Below are positions 22,554 to 32,954 of a stretch of DNA of 64,000 nt, piece after piece. The position numbers and the translations under genes are program-made. Positions within the stretch are counted from its first letter, which is position 1. Each line of letters starts with the position of its first letter. Below the pieces are notes generated by a model that ran no database searches, was not told where the DNA came from, and saw only the letters and a program-made list of their open reading frames with translations. This stretch comes from Pseudozyma flocculosa PF-1 (taxonomy: Eukaryota; Basidiomycota; Ustilaginomycetes; Ustilaginales; Ustilaginaceae), in contig NW_006920876.1 of the NCBI RefSeq assembly GCF_000417875.1, positions 598,678 to 662,677 on the forward strand, given 5' to 3'.

Positions 22554-24578
22554 ATGTCGTCGGTCGGCAAACTCTCCCGCGAAGAGTTCCGCCGCCAAAA
22601 GGACCTCGACGCTGCGAGAAAGGCAGGAACCGCCGCACCAGAGATCGACGAAGATGGAAACATCATCAACCCGCACGTCCCCGAGTTTATGGCAAAGGCC
22701 CCCTGGTACCTCGACACCGGCAAACCCTCGCTCAAGCACCAAAAGAAGCCCGTCAAGCCAGGCGAGGTAAAGGCCGGCATCAACGACTGGTACCACCGCG
22801 GTCAGGTCGCCGGACCCGCAGCCACAAAGTACCGCAAGGGCGCATGCGAAAACTGCGGCGCAATGACCCACAAGCGCAAGGACTGCCTCGAGCGGCCCAG
22901 GAAAAAGGGCGCAAAGGTCACCGGCCGCGACATCCGCCCAGACGAGGTCATCGAAGACGTCCAGGGGCTCGACTATGCCGCAAAGCGCGACCGCTGGAAC
23001 GGCTACGACCCCACCGACCATAAAAAGGTCATGCAGGAGTTCGAGGCCATCGAGCAGGAGCGCAGGCGGCTGAGGGAGGAGGAGATCGACAACCAGACCA
23101 GCAACGACCTCACCACCGCAAAGAAGCTCGCCAAAAAGGAAAAGGGCCCAAAGGACGACGGCGACTTTGCCAGCAGCGACGAGGACGACGAGGACGAGGA
23201 CAAGTACGCCGAAAAGGCCGACGCCGTGGGCCAGCAGGTCAACACCGACAAGCGCATCACGGTGCGCAACCTCCGCATCCGCGAGGACCGCGCAAAGTAC
23301 CTCTACAACCTCGACGTCAACTCGGCCTATTACGACCCAAAGACGCGATCCATGCGCGAGGCCCCCGACCCAAACGTCCGTCCCGAAGACGCCCAGTACG
23401 CCGGCGACAACTTCACCCGCGGCACCGGCCAGGCGGCCGAGCTGCAAAAGATGCAGCTGTTTGCGTGGCAGGCCGAGGCCAGGGGCAACAGCGACGTCCA
23501 CACCCAGGCCAACCCGACGGTCAACGAGCTCCAGTACCGCGAGTTCCAGCAGAAAAAGGAAAAGCTGCGCGAGGCGACCAAGGGCAGCATCCTGGAAAAG
23601 TACGGCGGCGCCGAGCACTTTGACGCCCTGCCGCGCGAGCTCCTGGCCGGCCAGACGGAAAACTACGTCGAGTACAACCAGAGCGGCAAAGTCATCAAGG
23701 GCCTCGAGCGCGCAAAGGCGCGCACCAAGTACGAGGAAGACGTGCTCGACAACAACCACACGGCCGTGTGGGGGTCTTGGTACGACCTCAACTCGGCACA
23801 GTGGGGCTATCGATGCTGCCACAGCACCACGCCCAACTCGTACTGCACGGGCCAGGCGGGCATCGAGGCGTCGATGAGCAGCCTCCCCTCGTCGTCCAAG
23901 GCCGTCGCCGCCGCGTGCGCTTCAACATCGGCGGCGACCGGTGCCAACGGAAAGGGCAAGGCGTTGGCCACGCGGAAGCGCTCCCACTCGGCGGCGTCGC
24001 GCTCCTCGTACTCTTCCTACTCCTCTGCATCCGAGTCCGAGTCGGACGATGGCGACCGCCGGCGTCGGTCACGCAGGAGGAGCGGCAGCCACCGCAAGGA
24101 CAAGGGAAAGAGCAGCGGCGGTCGGGGAAGCAGCAGCAAGCGAACGCGGCGGCGCCGCTCAGACTCGGTCTCGTCGTCTTCTTCGTCGTCGTCATCGACC
24201 TCGTCGCCGCGACGCGATCGGGACCGGGATGGCAAGGACAAGCCGCGATCGTACCACTCGCGCAAGGACATGGGAACCGGCGACGTCTCATCGCGGATCG
24301 ATAAGGCCAAGCTCAAAGAGGCGCTCGAGGTGGAAAAGGCCAAGCGCGATCCGGTCCTGGCGAGGGAGTTGGAGGAGCGACAAAGGAAGCGGGAAGAGGC
24401 CAAGCCGGACTGGCTCAAGGAGGCCGAGGCGATCAACTCGAGGGGCAAACCTGGCCGCGGTGGGGACAAGCACGAGGATGTCGACGTGTCAGAGGAGCAG
24501 CTCGAGGCTTACCGCTTGGCCAACCGGGACGTCTACGAGGATCCTATGGCCAACTACCGCGACGAGGAGGACAAGTAG
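22554..24578 (+). CDS. SLU7: Pre-mRNA splicing factor SLU7
   Basis: SLU7 acts in the second catalytic step of splicing and is needed for 3' splice-site choice. The single open reading frame starts at ATG 22554 (MSSVGKLSREEFRRQKDLDA) and gives 674 aa. Family landmarks in order: NPHVPEFMAKAPWYLD; the CCHC zinc knuckle (CENCGAMTHKRKDC, about residues 98–111); PRKKGAKVTGRDIRPDE; the WNGYDP motif; NLRIREDRAKYLYNLD; and DNNHTAVWGSWYDL then WGYRCCHS. The C-terminal third is RS- and E/K-rich (SSYSSYSS runs, RRRSRRRSGS) and ends in YEDPMANYRDEEDK. No intron is needed. It is divergent from BUR1, sharing the upstream 743 nt. Confidence 0.95.
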   Translation: MSSVGKLSREEFRRQKDLDAARKAGTAAPEIDEDGNIINPHVPEFMAKAPWYLDTGKPSLKHQKKPVKPGEVKAGINDWYHRGQVAGPAATKYRKGACENCGAMTHKRKDCLERPRKKGAKVTGRDIRPDEVIEDVQGLDYAAKRDRWNGYDPTDHKKVMQEFEAIEQERRRLREEEIDNQTSNDLTTAKKLAKKEKGPKDDGDFASSDEDDEDEDKYAEKADAVGQQVNTDKRITVRNLRIREDRAKYLYNLDVNSAYYDPKTRSMREAPDPNVRPEDAQYAGDNFTRGTGQAAELQKMQLFAWQAEARGNSDVHTQANPTVNELQYREFQQKKEKLREATKGSILEKYGGAEHFDALPRELLAGQTENYVEYNQSGKVIKGLERAKARTKYEEDVLDNNHTAVWGSWYDLNSAQWGYRCCHSTTPNSYCTGQAGIEASMSSLPSSSKAVAAACASTSAATGANGKGKALATRKRSHSAASRSSYSSYSSASESESDDGDRRRRSRRRSGSHRKDKGKSSGGRGSSSKRTRRRRSDSVSSSSSSSSSTSSPRRDRDRDGKDKPRSYHSRKDMGTGDVSSRIDKAKLKEALEVEKAKRDPVLARELEERQRKREEAKPDWLKEAEAINSRGKPGRGGDKHEDVDVSEEQLEAYRLANRDVYEDPMANYRDEEDK

Positions 24579-27500
24579 CCGGGCGGTGGCGGCGTGACCC
24601 GTGTCTCCTCCCGCTACGCATTTGTCTTGGATATGGAGCAATCCCACTCAACTTCCCGACTCGATCCTAATTCTTTCGTTTGCCTTGCCGCGAGCCTCGG
24701 TGCGACCGGCGCTGGTGCGATGATCGACGTGCGTGGCCGTGCGTGCGAGCGTGCGTGCGAGCGTGCGTGTGTGCGTGCGAGCTGGGCAAAGGGTGCAATC
24801 TATCGATGCAATGGCAGATGTCGGTACAAGTACAAGAGGGCGGCCAGTGACGGTGTCGACGAAGGTGCTTGAAGCCGGTCCCGTCGTCGGGATGAAGCGA
24901 TCCCGGACGACGTCATCGTCGTCGTCGTCCTGCGCATCGTGTTTTGCCTGCTGATGAGAGCGGAAGGGGGGGCGGGACAGAAGAGCCAAAACGGGATCGA
25001 CGAAGAAGGCAAGACGGGGGCGGAGGACCCGGAGGTGGGGACACAGGGAGGACAAGCTGGTGCGTCGTCAGCCTCTTCTCTGTTCAACACCTCGTCTGTG
25101 CTCCTTCTCCATCGTCGTTGGTGGGGCCGCCCGACGTCGTGTTGGGTGCAGACGATGAGAGCCAGTCAGTTTGGTCATGGGTGCACGGCGCGGCGCTGCG
25201 CCGCGTCTCCACCCTTCCATCCTCGCCGCCAGCTCGAGAGACGGACCAAGGAACATTGCCAGCACCGCAAGCCCCGCAGAGCGAAACCTCAGATCTCTGT
25301 TCTGGGTTAGGGGCGCAGTGGGCTTCCTCGAGATAGTGCAGCCGAGCGGCCGGAGCGCGAAGAAGAGGGCCTTCCGGCGCTCGCACCTGCTCGGTACGTA
25401 ATCTCAAGAGGCTTCCCTGGCTGATTAGTTCCTCTGCTCGGGTCGTGCAGGCGCGTCGCAAGGTGGCAGCCACGTCAGCGAGGAGCAGACTCCGTCCCGC
25501 CGTCCGCCGTGCCGTGCCGCTTCGCGCCGCAGCGAGACGATGCAGCGAGGTTGGCGCTGCTCGGTGGACGCGAGGATAAGAGTGACGAGGGGTGATGGCA
25601 GAGATTGTGGTGGTGGTTGGTGGTGACAATGGCGTTGATGGGCATCCGACTCGAGCGACAGGTGTCGAAAGAGCGACAAGAGCAGCAGAGAGCAAGAGTG
25701 GTAGAAGAAGGACGCGCAAAAAGAGGGGGCTGGCCGTCATCGGGTAGGGATCTGCACGAATGCAACCCCGCGTCGTAAGCTCGTCGAAGCCGATCCCTAA
25801 AACCGAGGCGCCGGCACCGACAAAGGAGCATCAGAGCTTTCACCCGTCTGATCCCCGCCCCGCCAAGGCCACGCTGCCGCCTGCCAATGCGGGAGGCAGG
25901 CGCCTTGCGAAGCTGAGGGCAGCTGCTCTTCGAAACGGCGGAGTCGACGGCGTCCGATCGGATCATCCACACTGGCGACTCGCAATCCGACCCAGTCCGA
26001 CGTTCCACAGCACAGCGAGCCGGCGGTGAAACGAGGGAGCGGCGTGCGATGCGAGACCGCCAGCACGGGGGATCCTTTCGGAGTCGCCGATCCGCCGTCC
26101 AGCGTTGGGCGCCAGAAGGGACTGAAAGCTTCGGTCGAATCCGTCACTCTGCGGACGAGGTGAGCAAGTCGATGATGGCGCCGTCGTATCGGGAAGAAAA
26201 ACCAGATCAGCCGCTCGGGCGTGTCTGGCGCGTGTCCGTGAAGGTCGTTCGTGGCCGTGCTGACGAGGACCGTTCAGTCGCACGCCGGTAGATGCCGAAA
26301 AGATCCGGGCCTTGTCGCACGTGCCGAGGGGAACAAGCTCGTCCGAGAGCTGTCGAAGGATAGCCGGTGACGGGTCGTGCAAACCTCGAGGCACCTCCGA
26401 AGAGGGCGGCCCTGGGGCGCAAAGGGGGTGGTCCGCTTGTGGGAACCCTGCTCCAGGATCGCCACCCTCCCAAGAGGCGGCCTCGGCGCAAACACAACTG
26501 CTGACTGCGAGGATCGGTCCGTGGCAAGCCTAGGTCGGGTCGAATCGGTGAGATGCTGCGGTCACATCGACGAGATGCGGGGTGCCGCTTCTTGTGGCAT
26601 CGCGCCTCGAGCTTCCCGTCTCTCGACGCAGCTCGTCGTCCTCTGATGTTGCCGGCGCGGGCTGGTCACGGCTCGCAACGGGCGAGACCGTGACCCACCC
26701 GTCGCCGCTGAGGGCGTCCAAGACCCGCTCGCACAGGGTCCGCCAATCCGAGATGGCCAGTAGGTTTCCGTCGCGCAAACCCGTGCGCAACGACCGGGCA
26801 GTGAGGACACGCCGCCGATGTGAACAAGTCCCCGAGGGAAACATGGACACTTCTGGTGTGCGTGCCCCGCGCTGCCTGTCCGTCCGCAACTGCCTGCCTG
26901 CCTGCCTGTCTGTCCGGGATATCCTTGATCGGGTCGGTCGTCGCTTGTCTTCCTTTCCTCCGAAATGTGTCGTATGACTCGCTTGAAGATGAAAATATGC
27001 GCAGGATGGTCGAGGTTCGTCGTGGGCCTCACACGCCCTCGACTCGGCGGCCGCCGACCCTTCACCTTTGCCTCGTCATGGGAGGCGCAGTTCGCAGGTC
27101 GGCACGTCGCCCGCACAAAGACAGGCGACGGCCTCTCCAGCTCGACCCGCCGCCAAGGCAAGCAGGTGAGCTCAGGAGAGAAACCGCCTCGCTGGAGCAG
27201 CCGGCTCCTCCAAAACACGTCGGGAGCGATCTCGGGGTCAACAGGAAGGGCGACGACGAGCCCGACGCCTAGGCGCAGCCCCCGGCACGCTAATGGGTAC
27301 AGCATCGACGGTCCACGAGCGGCCGTCCACGCGCACCGCCTCGCGTGGCGGAAATCCGCTCCCCATCGCCCTGCCGAGGACAGTAGCGGCCTAAAGCCAC
27401 GCAGATCCTAGGCAAGGCGAGGGAGCGCAGATCGGAGGCCGGCGTCTGGCGAGCGGAGTTGTCCGGGCTGACGGGCTGCACCGCGACCCGAGCAGGGGTC

Positions 27501-27809
27501 TCTTCGTGCAAGTTTGATCATCACCGGTTCGCAAAGGCTGAGGCTGGCGGCCCTGGGCCCGTGCCCCTGAGCTGATCGAGGATGGAAGGAAGCGATCGCC
27601 GAGGCGAGGATGCGACGGCAGCGGGGCGGCCTGAGAGCATCCTCTCGCCCAAAGCGAAGGATGATGCGGAAACACGAAGCGCGCGCCATCATGACCAAAG
27701 TGACGGCTCATCGTCTGCAAGCACGAGTGGAAACGGTTCAAGTCCTAGTACGCACCTTGACAAGGAGGTTTTGAGGAGGGCAGCGGCGGACGATGAAGTC
27801 CTGCAATCG
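24579..27809 (+). other. 3.2-kb region without a resolvable gene
   Basis: Both strands have several short open stretches, but none shows a recognisable domain, and I could not chain them convincingly with splice sites. Readable fragments on the plus strand start at 25760 (MQPRVVSSSKPIPKTEAPAP) and lie around 26582–26977 and 26965–27411. On the minus strand there are pieces around 26530–26889 and 25797–26147. The stretch also carries GCGTGCGA-type repeats at 24730–24785. A multi-exon orphan gene, a decayed gene, or non-coding DNA are all possible. Confidence 0.35.
25084..25740 (-). CDS. Doubtful small secreted-protein candidate
   Basis: A 218-codon open frame from an ATG at 25740 begins with a hydrophobic, signal-peptide-like stretch (FLRVLLLPLLLSAALVAL), then a Thr/Pro-rich segment and Cys-containing sequence ending GEGAQTRC. 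Nothing else supports it: there is no known domain, and overlapping frames are also open. GC-rich DNA often gives chance frames of this length. It is listed only because of the leader. Confidence 0.15.
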   Translation of the reverse strand: MTASPLFLRVLLLPLLLSAALVALSTPVARVGCPSTPLSPPTTTTISAITPRHSYPRVHRAAPTSLHRLAAARSGTARRTAGRSLLLADVAATLRRACTTRAEELISQGSLLRLRTEQVRAPEGPLLRAPAARLHYLEEAHCAPNPEQRSEVSLCGACGAGNVPWSVSRAGGEDGRVETRRSAAPCTHDQTDWLSSSAPNTTSGGPTNDDGEGAQTRC

Positions 27810-28778
27810 CTAGTAGATGACGTGGGCCTCGATGCGGTATCGTCCGCCGGTCTCGTCGACGTTGAAGCGTTGTGGAGTGAAGTAGGAGTTGTGCCACATG
27901 CGGGCGAGACGCATGGCCTCGGCCGTCGTCCTGAGCCTAATTAGGAAGGCGGCCGTCGAGGCGTCTTCGTGGATGTTGTGCAGACGGAGGACGGGTCCGA
28001 GGTTGAGGGCGTGGTTGGACACAGGGTCGAACCCAGGCTTCCTCGGAGCCTTGTAGCCGGCGTTGCTGCGCCGCTTTCCACGCCACCATCCGGTCTCCAT
28101 GAGGTCGTAGGTGCGGCTCAGCTTGGTCTGCATCTTGTCCTCGGTGGTCAGAGACGGCAGCCCTCGCAAGAGGACTAGCTTGCCGGATTCATAGTGGACG
28201 AGGTCGAGAGGGAGCTGGAGGTGTCGCGGGTGCCTCGAGTAGGCGACGGCGAGGAGGTTGTCGGCCGCCGCGTCGGACATGCAGCGCGAGTCGAGGACAT
28301 TGGCGCCCAAGATGCGCTTGGAGCAGGCGCGCTGGAAGCGGCGGGCGGAGCTGTCGGTAGAGAAGTAGACAAGCGCCTTGCCTGACGGGTTGAAGAAGAG
28401 GGTGCGGAGGAACTCGATGCGATGAAAGTGCTGTCCGCTGGCGTCGTTGCCCGTCAGGCGACGAATATCATTGGGCGTGGCCGTTGCGGGCAGCCCGGTG
28501 AGAAGCACCACACGCTCCGGTGGCGGGCGGCGGCTGGACTGCGTCGCGAGGGATGGCTTGGCGGTTGCGTGTGTCGGAGTGGAGTCTGAGTCGCTCGACG
28601 AGAGGCAGGAGAATGTGGCCAGCCGTCTTGTTCCCGACTGCCCGGAGGAGGGCCCCGCAGTGGAGACCCGGAGATGTCTGGTGAGGTAACGAGACGATGT
28701 CGGTGGGAGCGCTGGGATACGAGCGCCGCCAGACGAGAGCGCAGCGGCCGCGCGGGTGGCAACGGCTCGACCGGCCAT
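27810..28778 (-). CDS. RRM-like RNA-binding protein, probably mitochondrial
   Basis: A single-exon frame of 322 aa starts at ATG 28778 (MAGRAVATRAAAALSSGGAR). The first 60 residues lack acidic residues and are Arg/Ser/Ala-rich, which fits a mitochondrial presequence. An RRM-like fold is suggested at about residues 90–165 by VVLLTGLPATATPNDIRRLT (RNP2-like) and GKALVYFSTDSSARRF (RNP1-like). A second related segment at about 195–310 contains KLVLLRGLPSLTTEDK and, near the end, a TAAFLIRLRTTAEAMRLARMW helix-like stretch. I do not assign a named ortholog; a role in mitochondrial RNA metabolism is inference from targeting plus RRM-like motifs. It is divergent from the J-protein gene. Confidence 0.75.
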   Translation of the reverse strand: MAGRAVATRAAAALSSGGARIPALPPTSSRYLTRHLRVSTAGPSSGQSGTRRLATFSCLSSSDSDSTPTHATAKPSLATQSSRRPPPERVVLLTGLPATATPNDIRRLTGNDASGQHFHRIEFLRTLFFNPSGKALVYFSTDSSARRFQRACSKRILGANVLDSRCMSDAAADNLLAVAYSRHPRHLQLPLDLVHYESGKLVLLRGLPSLTTEDKMQTKLSRTYDLMETGWWRGKRRSNAGYKAPRKPGFDPVSNHALNLGPVLRLHNIHEDASTAAFLIRLRTTAEAMRLARMWHNSYFTPQRFNVDETGGRYRIEAHVIY

Positions 28779-29604
28779 GGTCGATCTCGCCTCTGGAGCC
28801 TCGCTAGGGATGGCTGAGCGGGATGTCGGTCGCCGTTCGCTCCTGCCTCTGCTTGCCGGAAATCAGTCGGAGGATCGAAGAGCACCGCGCGGGAAGGGGC
28901 AGTATGGATGAAGACTGAGTAGGGAAGAGGAGGGTGATGATGGGCCGGATGCAAGAGACGCAAGCTTTGGGCGCGCTCCGGCCGCCCCCCTGAGAGGTCT
29001 CAGGTCAGGCCGAGCCAAGCCAAGCCAAGCCAAGCCAGGCAACCAGCGTGTGTATGTACGTGCCCCGCCCTCCCAGAAATTTCCGAGGACCCTCGCCGTG
29101 TCCCGAGAAAGGGCTGTGCCGGGTTTGCTTGCTTTGGCTTCACTTGATATCCCGCCCGGGTGGCGTGGCGGCGGCACAGGCCAACAAGCAGGCCCGCCCT
29201 TGGCCACGCAGGAAGCCAGGCCAGGCCGCTTCTGTGGCCTCTCTGCCTGGCCGGCCATGCGGCTGGCAGTCGAGTTTCGCCCGGGCCCACGCAGCCTGCC
29301 GGCCACTCACCCCACCTTCGTGCTTCTATCCCGCTCCTCCGCTGGCCAGCCTGCCGACCTTCTGGACACCATCTCCGCCTGCTTCCCCGATTCGATTTGC
29401 CACTACCTATCTCTCTACTCTCTCCCTCGACTCTTCCACGAAAGCTTGCGATCGTCGCGGCCGGGGTATCAGTCCGTCCGAGACTCGTTGCACCAGACTG
29501 CGATCCGGCCTCCGCCAAACTCTAGCCGTCACTGGATTCTGGGATCGCTCTCGTCTACCCCTGCTCCTCTTCGACGTCTGCGAACCGCTCCACGGCCGGG
29601 CGTA
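28779..29604 (+). promoter_or_regulatory. Divergent promoter region (RRM gene / J-protein gene)
   Basis: These 826 nt separate two divergent starts. Tandem GCCAA units lie at about 29013–29036 (AGCCAAGCCAAGCC). No other gene is supported. The promoter role is inferred from gene orientation. Confidence 0.4.
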
Positions 29605-31336
29605 ATGGAGTCTGAAGAAGCGCAAAAGGCGCTCAACCTCGCGTTGAAGCACGACGGCAATGGAGACACGGCGGCGGCCATCAAGTGGGCGAAAAAGAGC
29701 ATCGCCATCTACTCGACACCCTCCGCAGAGGCGCTCCTGATCCGGCTCGAAAAGAGCGGAGCTTCGGGCTCGGCAGCCTCATCGTCTTTTGCAAGCGCCT
29801 CGACGTCCAAAGAGGGCCTACGGGCCAGGAGCACCGCCTCGGCAAATGGGTCGACATCGGCCTCGACTCCCTCGAGTGCACCAAAGAGGGAGTACACCCA
29901 GGCCCACGTCGAGGTCGTCACGAAGGTCAAAAGGGCCGGCGGCGACTTTTACAAGGTGCTCGGGGTTGAGAAGACGGTCGACGATGGAGGCATCAAAAAG
30001 GCCTACAGAAAGGTGAGGCTTTGCTCCTGCTTCGCCGCAGGTGCCACTCGAGCTGGGGAGCTGGCATCTTCCACTCTTGCCTCGCTTCGCTGCTCTGCTC
30101 GAAAGTATAGGCGGTGCGAACATCATGGCTGATCAGATATCGTCCCGCCTGGTCCTATCCCACTCTTCACCGCGCAGCTTGCGCTGCAGCTGCACCCTGA
30201 CAAGAACGGAGCTCCCGGGGCTGACGAGGCTTTCAAGAGTGAGCTAGGCCCGGTCCTTGCGAGGCTCGACCTGATCGCTGAAGCCGTCAAAGACTGACAA
30301 AGCTCCCCTCCCGCCCTGTGGCTGTCTGCGTGCGCTGTCGCAGCCGTTTCAAAGGCTTTCACGATCCTCTCGGACAAGGACAAGCGAGCCGCGTATGACC
30401 GGTTCGGAGGCGACCCAGACAACCGCTACTCTTCCGCAGGGGCAGCCGCCTCGGGTGCCGGGTCACGGTTCGGCGGAGGCGGCATGCGCGGGACGCCGTT
30501 CAGAGGGGGCATGTACGGCGACGAGATTGACCCGCAGGATCTGTTCAACATGTTCTTTGGCGGAGGGATGGGCAACGGTGAGTGGAAGCTGGCCGCGCGG
30601 CCGAGCAAGAGGACGACCTCGTCGCAGCACACTGATCGCATCTCCATCTCGGCCTGCGTCGACGCCTGTTTCTCCAATATAACAGCTGGGTTCGGCGGCA
30701 CCACGTTCACCTTTGGCGGCCCCGGTGGCCGGACGCAGTACTACCGACAGGCGAGGCCGGGCGGCACCCGCAACGCCCAGACGCCGCAGCCGCAAAATGC
30801 CGGGATCCTGCTCCAGATCCTGCCGCTCATCATCCTGGGCCTGTTTTCGCTGTTGACGTACGCGCCGGCGCTCTTCTCGACACCGGATCCCAACTTTGAG
30901 TGGCAGCCGACGGGGCTGTACCGGACGCAACGCATGACGCCGCAGCACAATGTGGCATACTATGTCAACGACCGCCAGTTCAACTCGCACCCGATAGTCA
31001 CGGGCGAAAAGAGCCGGGCGGATCTGGCCAGTTTCGAGAACCGTGTCGAGTCGGCGTACAAGCAGGCAATGTACGGCAGCTGCCAACGGGCGAGAGAGTG
31101 GCAAGAGAGGAGGCTGGCTTCGACAAGAGGGTTTATGGGCATCGGCGTGAGTCTTTCTCGACATTGCGATCGACGAACGCTCGCACATATGGTCATAGGG
31201 GTTCGTGCTGACGTTGCTCGTCTTCTGGATTCTGCTTTGCTGTGGCGTACAGAGCGATCCCGAGGCGGCAAAGAGGATCAAGAACGAGGTGATAGACAGC
31301 TGCGAACGGCTCAAGGCTTTCGGCATCCACATGTAG
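29605..31336 (+). CDS. ER-type membrane J protein (DnaJ domain + DUF1977; DNAJB12/14-like), five exons
   Basis: This is a J-domain co-chaperone that would stimulate Hsp70 at the ER membrane. The start ATG at 29605 begins MESEEAQKALNLALKHDGNG, the N-terminal helical segment typical of DNAJB12/14. The J domain reads DFYKVLGVEKTVDDGGIKKAYRK | LALQLHPDKNGAPGADEAFK | TVSKAFTILSDKDKRAAYD, with the HPD motif intact. A Gly/Phe-rich segment follows (DPQDLFNMFFGGG, GFGGTTFTFGG), then one hydrophobic span (ILLQILPLIILGLFSLLTYA) and the DUF1977 region. Exons: 29605–30012, 30178–30238, 30344–30577, 30686–31146, 31253–31336; all GT–AG and in phase; 415 aa. An alternative acceptor at 31198 keeps the frame and adds 18 hydrophobic residues (433 aa). 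Identification is firm; the last junction is ambiguous. Confidence 0.9.
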
Positions 31337-32954
31337 ACGGGCTTGGGCCCACGACCGCCGATGGGTTGGCGGCGGGGAGCGAGGGCGCTGCCCGTTGTCA
31401 TCCCGCCTGCTGGCCGGGCTCGGACGCAAGCGACCAGTTTTGGCGGACATTCGAATCGACTCAGCCGCTTACCAGCCATTGCGATGCTTATCATGTGCGA
31501 GGGAGGTGCGCGGCGTGCAGACATGGGCCCGATACAGGCGGCGGATTGCGAAGGAACAAAGGCAGGCTGGAGAGCCTTTGCGCGCGCTGCGGAGCCTCTT
31601 GGCGGAAGGCTTGACAGGTTGGCTGCAGTCATGGCCCCTGCTAGCAGCAGCAGCAGCAGCAGCGGCGGCGGCGGCGGCAGCGGCGATGCAGGTGATGGCG
31701 CAGCTAGTACCTAGGGGTTGCTTTGCCATAGTCGACGTAGCCAGATGTCGGAGCAGCGGGCAGGTTTGGCAGGAAGTTTGTGAGGCCACCTCGATCCGCG
31801 AGGCTGCGACTGTCTGGCTCGAAGGTTGNNNNNNNNNNNNNNNNNNNNNNNNNNNNNNNNNNNNNNNNNNNNNNNNNNNNNNNNNNNNNNNNNNNNNNNN
31901 NNNNNNNNNNNNNNNNNNNNNNNNNNNNNNNNNNNNNNNNNNNNNNNNNNNNNNNNNNNNNNNNNNNNNNNNNNNNNNNNNNNNNNNNNNNNNNNNNNNN
32001 NNNNNNNNNNNNNNNNNNNNNNNNNNNNNNNNNNNNNNNNNNNNNNNNNNNNNNNNNNNNNNNNNNNNNNNNNNNNNNNNNNNNNNNNNNNNNNNNNNNN
32101 NNNNNNNNNNNNNNNNNNNNNNNNNNNNNNNNNNNNNNNNNNNNNNNNNNNNNNNNNNNNNNNNNNNNNNNNNNNNNNNNNNNNNNNNNNNNNNNNNNNN
32201 NNNNNNNNNNNNNNNNNNNNNNNNNNNNNNNNNNNNNNNNNNNNNNNNNNNNNNNNNNNNNNNNNNNNNNNNNNNNNNNNNNNNNNNNNNNNNNNNNNNN
32301 NNNNNNNNNNNNNNNNNNNNNNNNNNNNNNNNNNNNNNNNNNNNNNNNNNNNNNNNNNNNNNNNNNNNNNNNNNNNNNNNNNCTGGGTGGGTGGGTTTGT
32401 TGGTTGGCTGCTTGGCTCTTGGCTGGCTCATTTTCCGCCCTCCACACGTCCGGCGGGCGTCAGGCAGCCAGCCAAAAGGGCGACCAACAACCTCGCAGCG
32501 CAGCCAGCAGCCAGCAGCCAGCAGCCAGCAGCCAGCAGCCAGACGGGGCAAAGCACGCGTACACCGACCCTACAGCTAGAGGCCAAAGGCCTGCAGGCCG
32601 CCCGGCAGGCCGCCGCGAGGGGCGCCGCCCCACCACCACCCCGCCGCAGTCGCTGCTCCCCCCCCCCCCCTCCGACTCCCTCGCCAACTGCGCTTCCACC
32701 CCTGGCCCCCGTCTCAAACCACCATCACTGCCCTGCCTTGTCATCCTTTACCAGCACCCATTAGCCCTCGTATCCGCGGAGCATATCCTTCATCCATTGC
32801 AACACCGCACTCGGCTGCAGCCTCAAACGCCCGTATCGTTCTCCACCCGACTCAGACAAGGCAAGCCTGCTTCTCGCTCCACCGCCTACCAAAGCCACGC
32901 CCCCCAGCACCCAGCCCCCAGCACTCAGCACCGTAGCGCTCGACCCTCTTCGCC
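31337..32954 (+). other. Intergenic region containing an assembly gap and triplet repeats
   Basis: The region between the J-protein and RAD6 genes. It holds an AGC/GGC triplet run (about 31642–31687), 554 unknown bases (31829–32382), GGTG/GGCT-rich sequence after the gap, and CAGC/CAGCAGC repeats at about 32500–32542. A poly-C run lies near 32658. No gene is supported outside the gap; a gene inside the gap cannot be excluded. Confidence 0.5.
31829..32382. other. Assembly gap (Ns)
   Basis: 554 consecutive N. The gap is flanked by repeat-rich sequence, which probably caused it. Confidence 1.

Noticed and set aside
22476..23822. 448-codon minus-strand frame opposite SLU7
   Set aside because: It is a shadow of SLU7, whose motifs are unmistakable on the plus strand.
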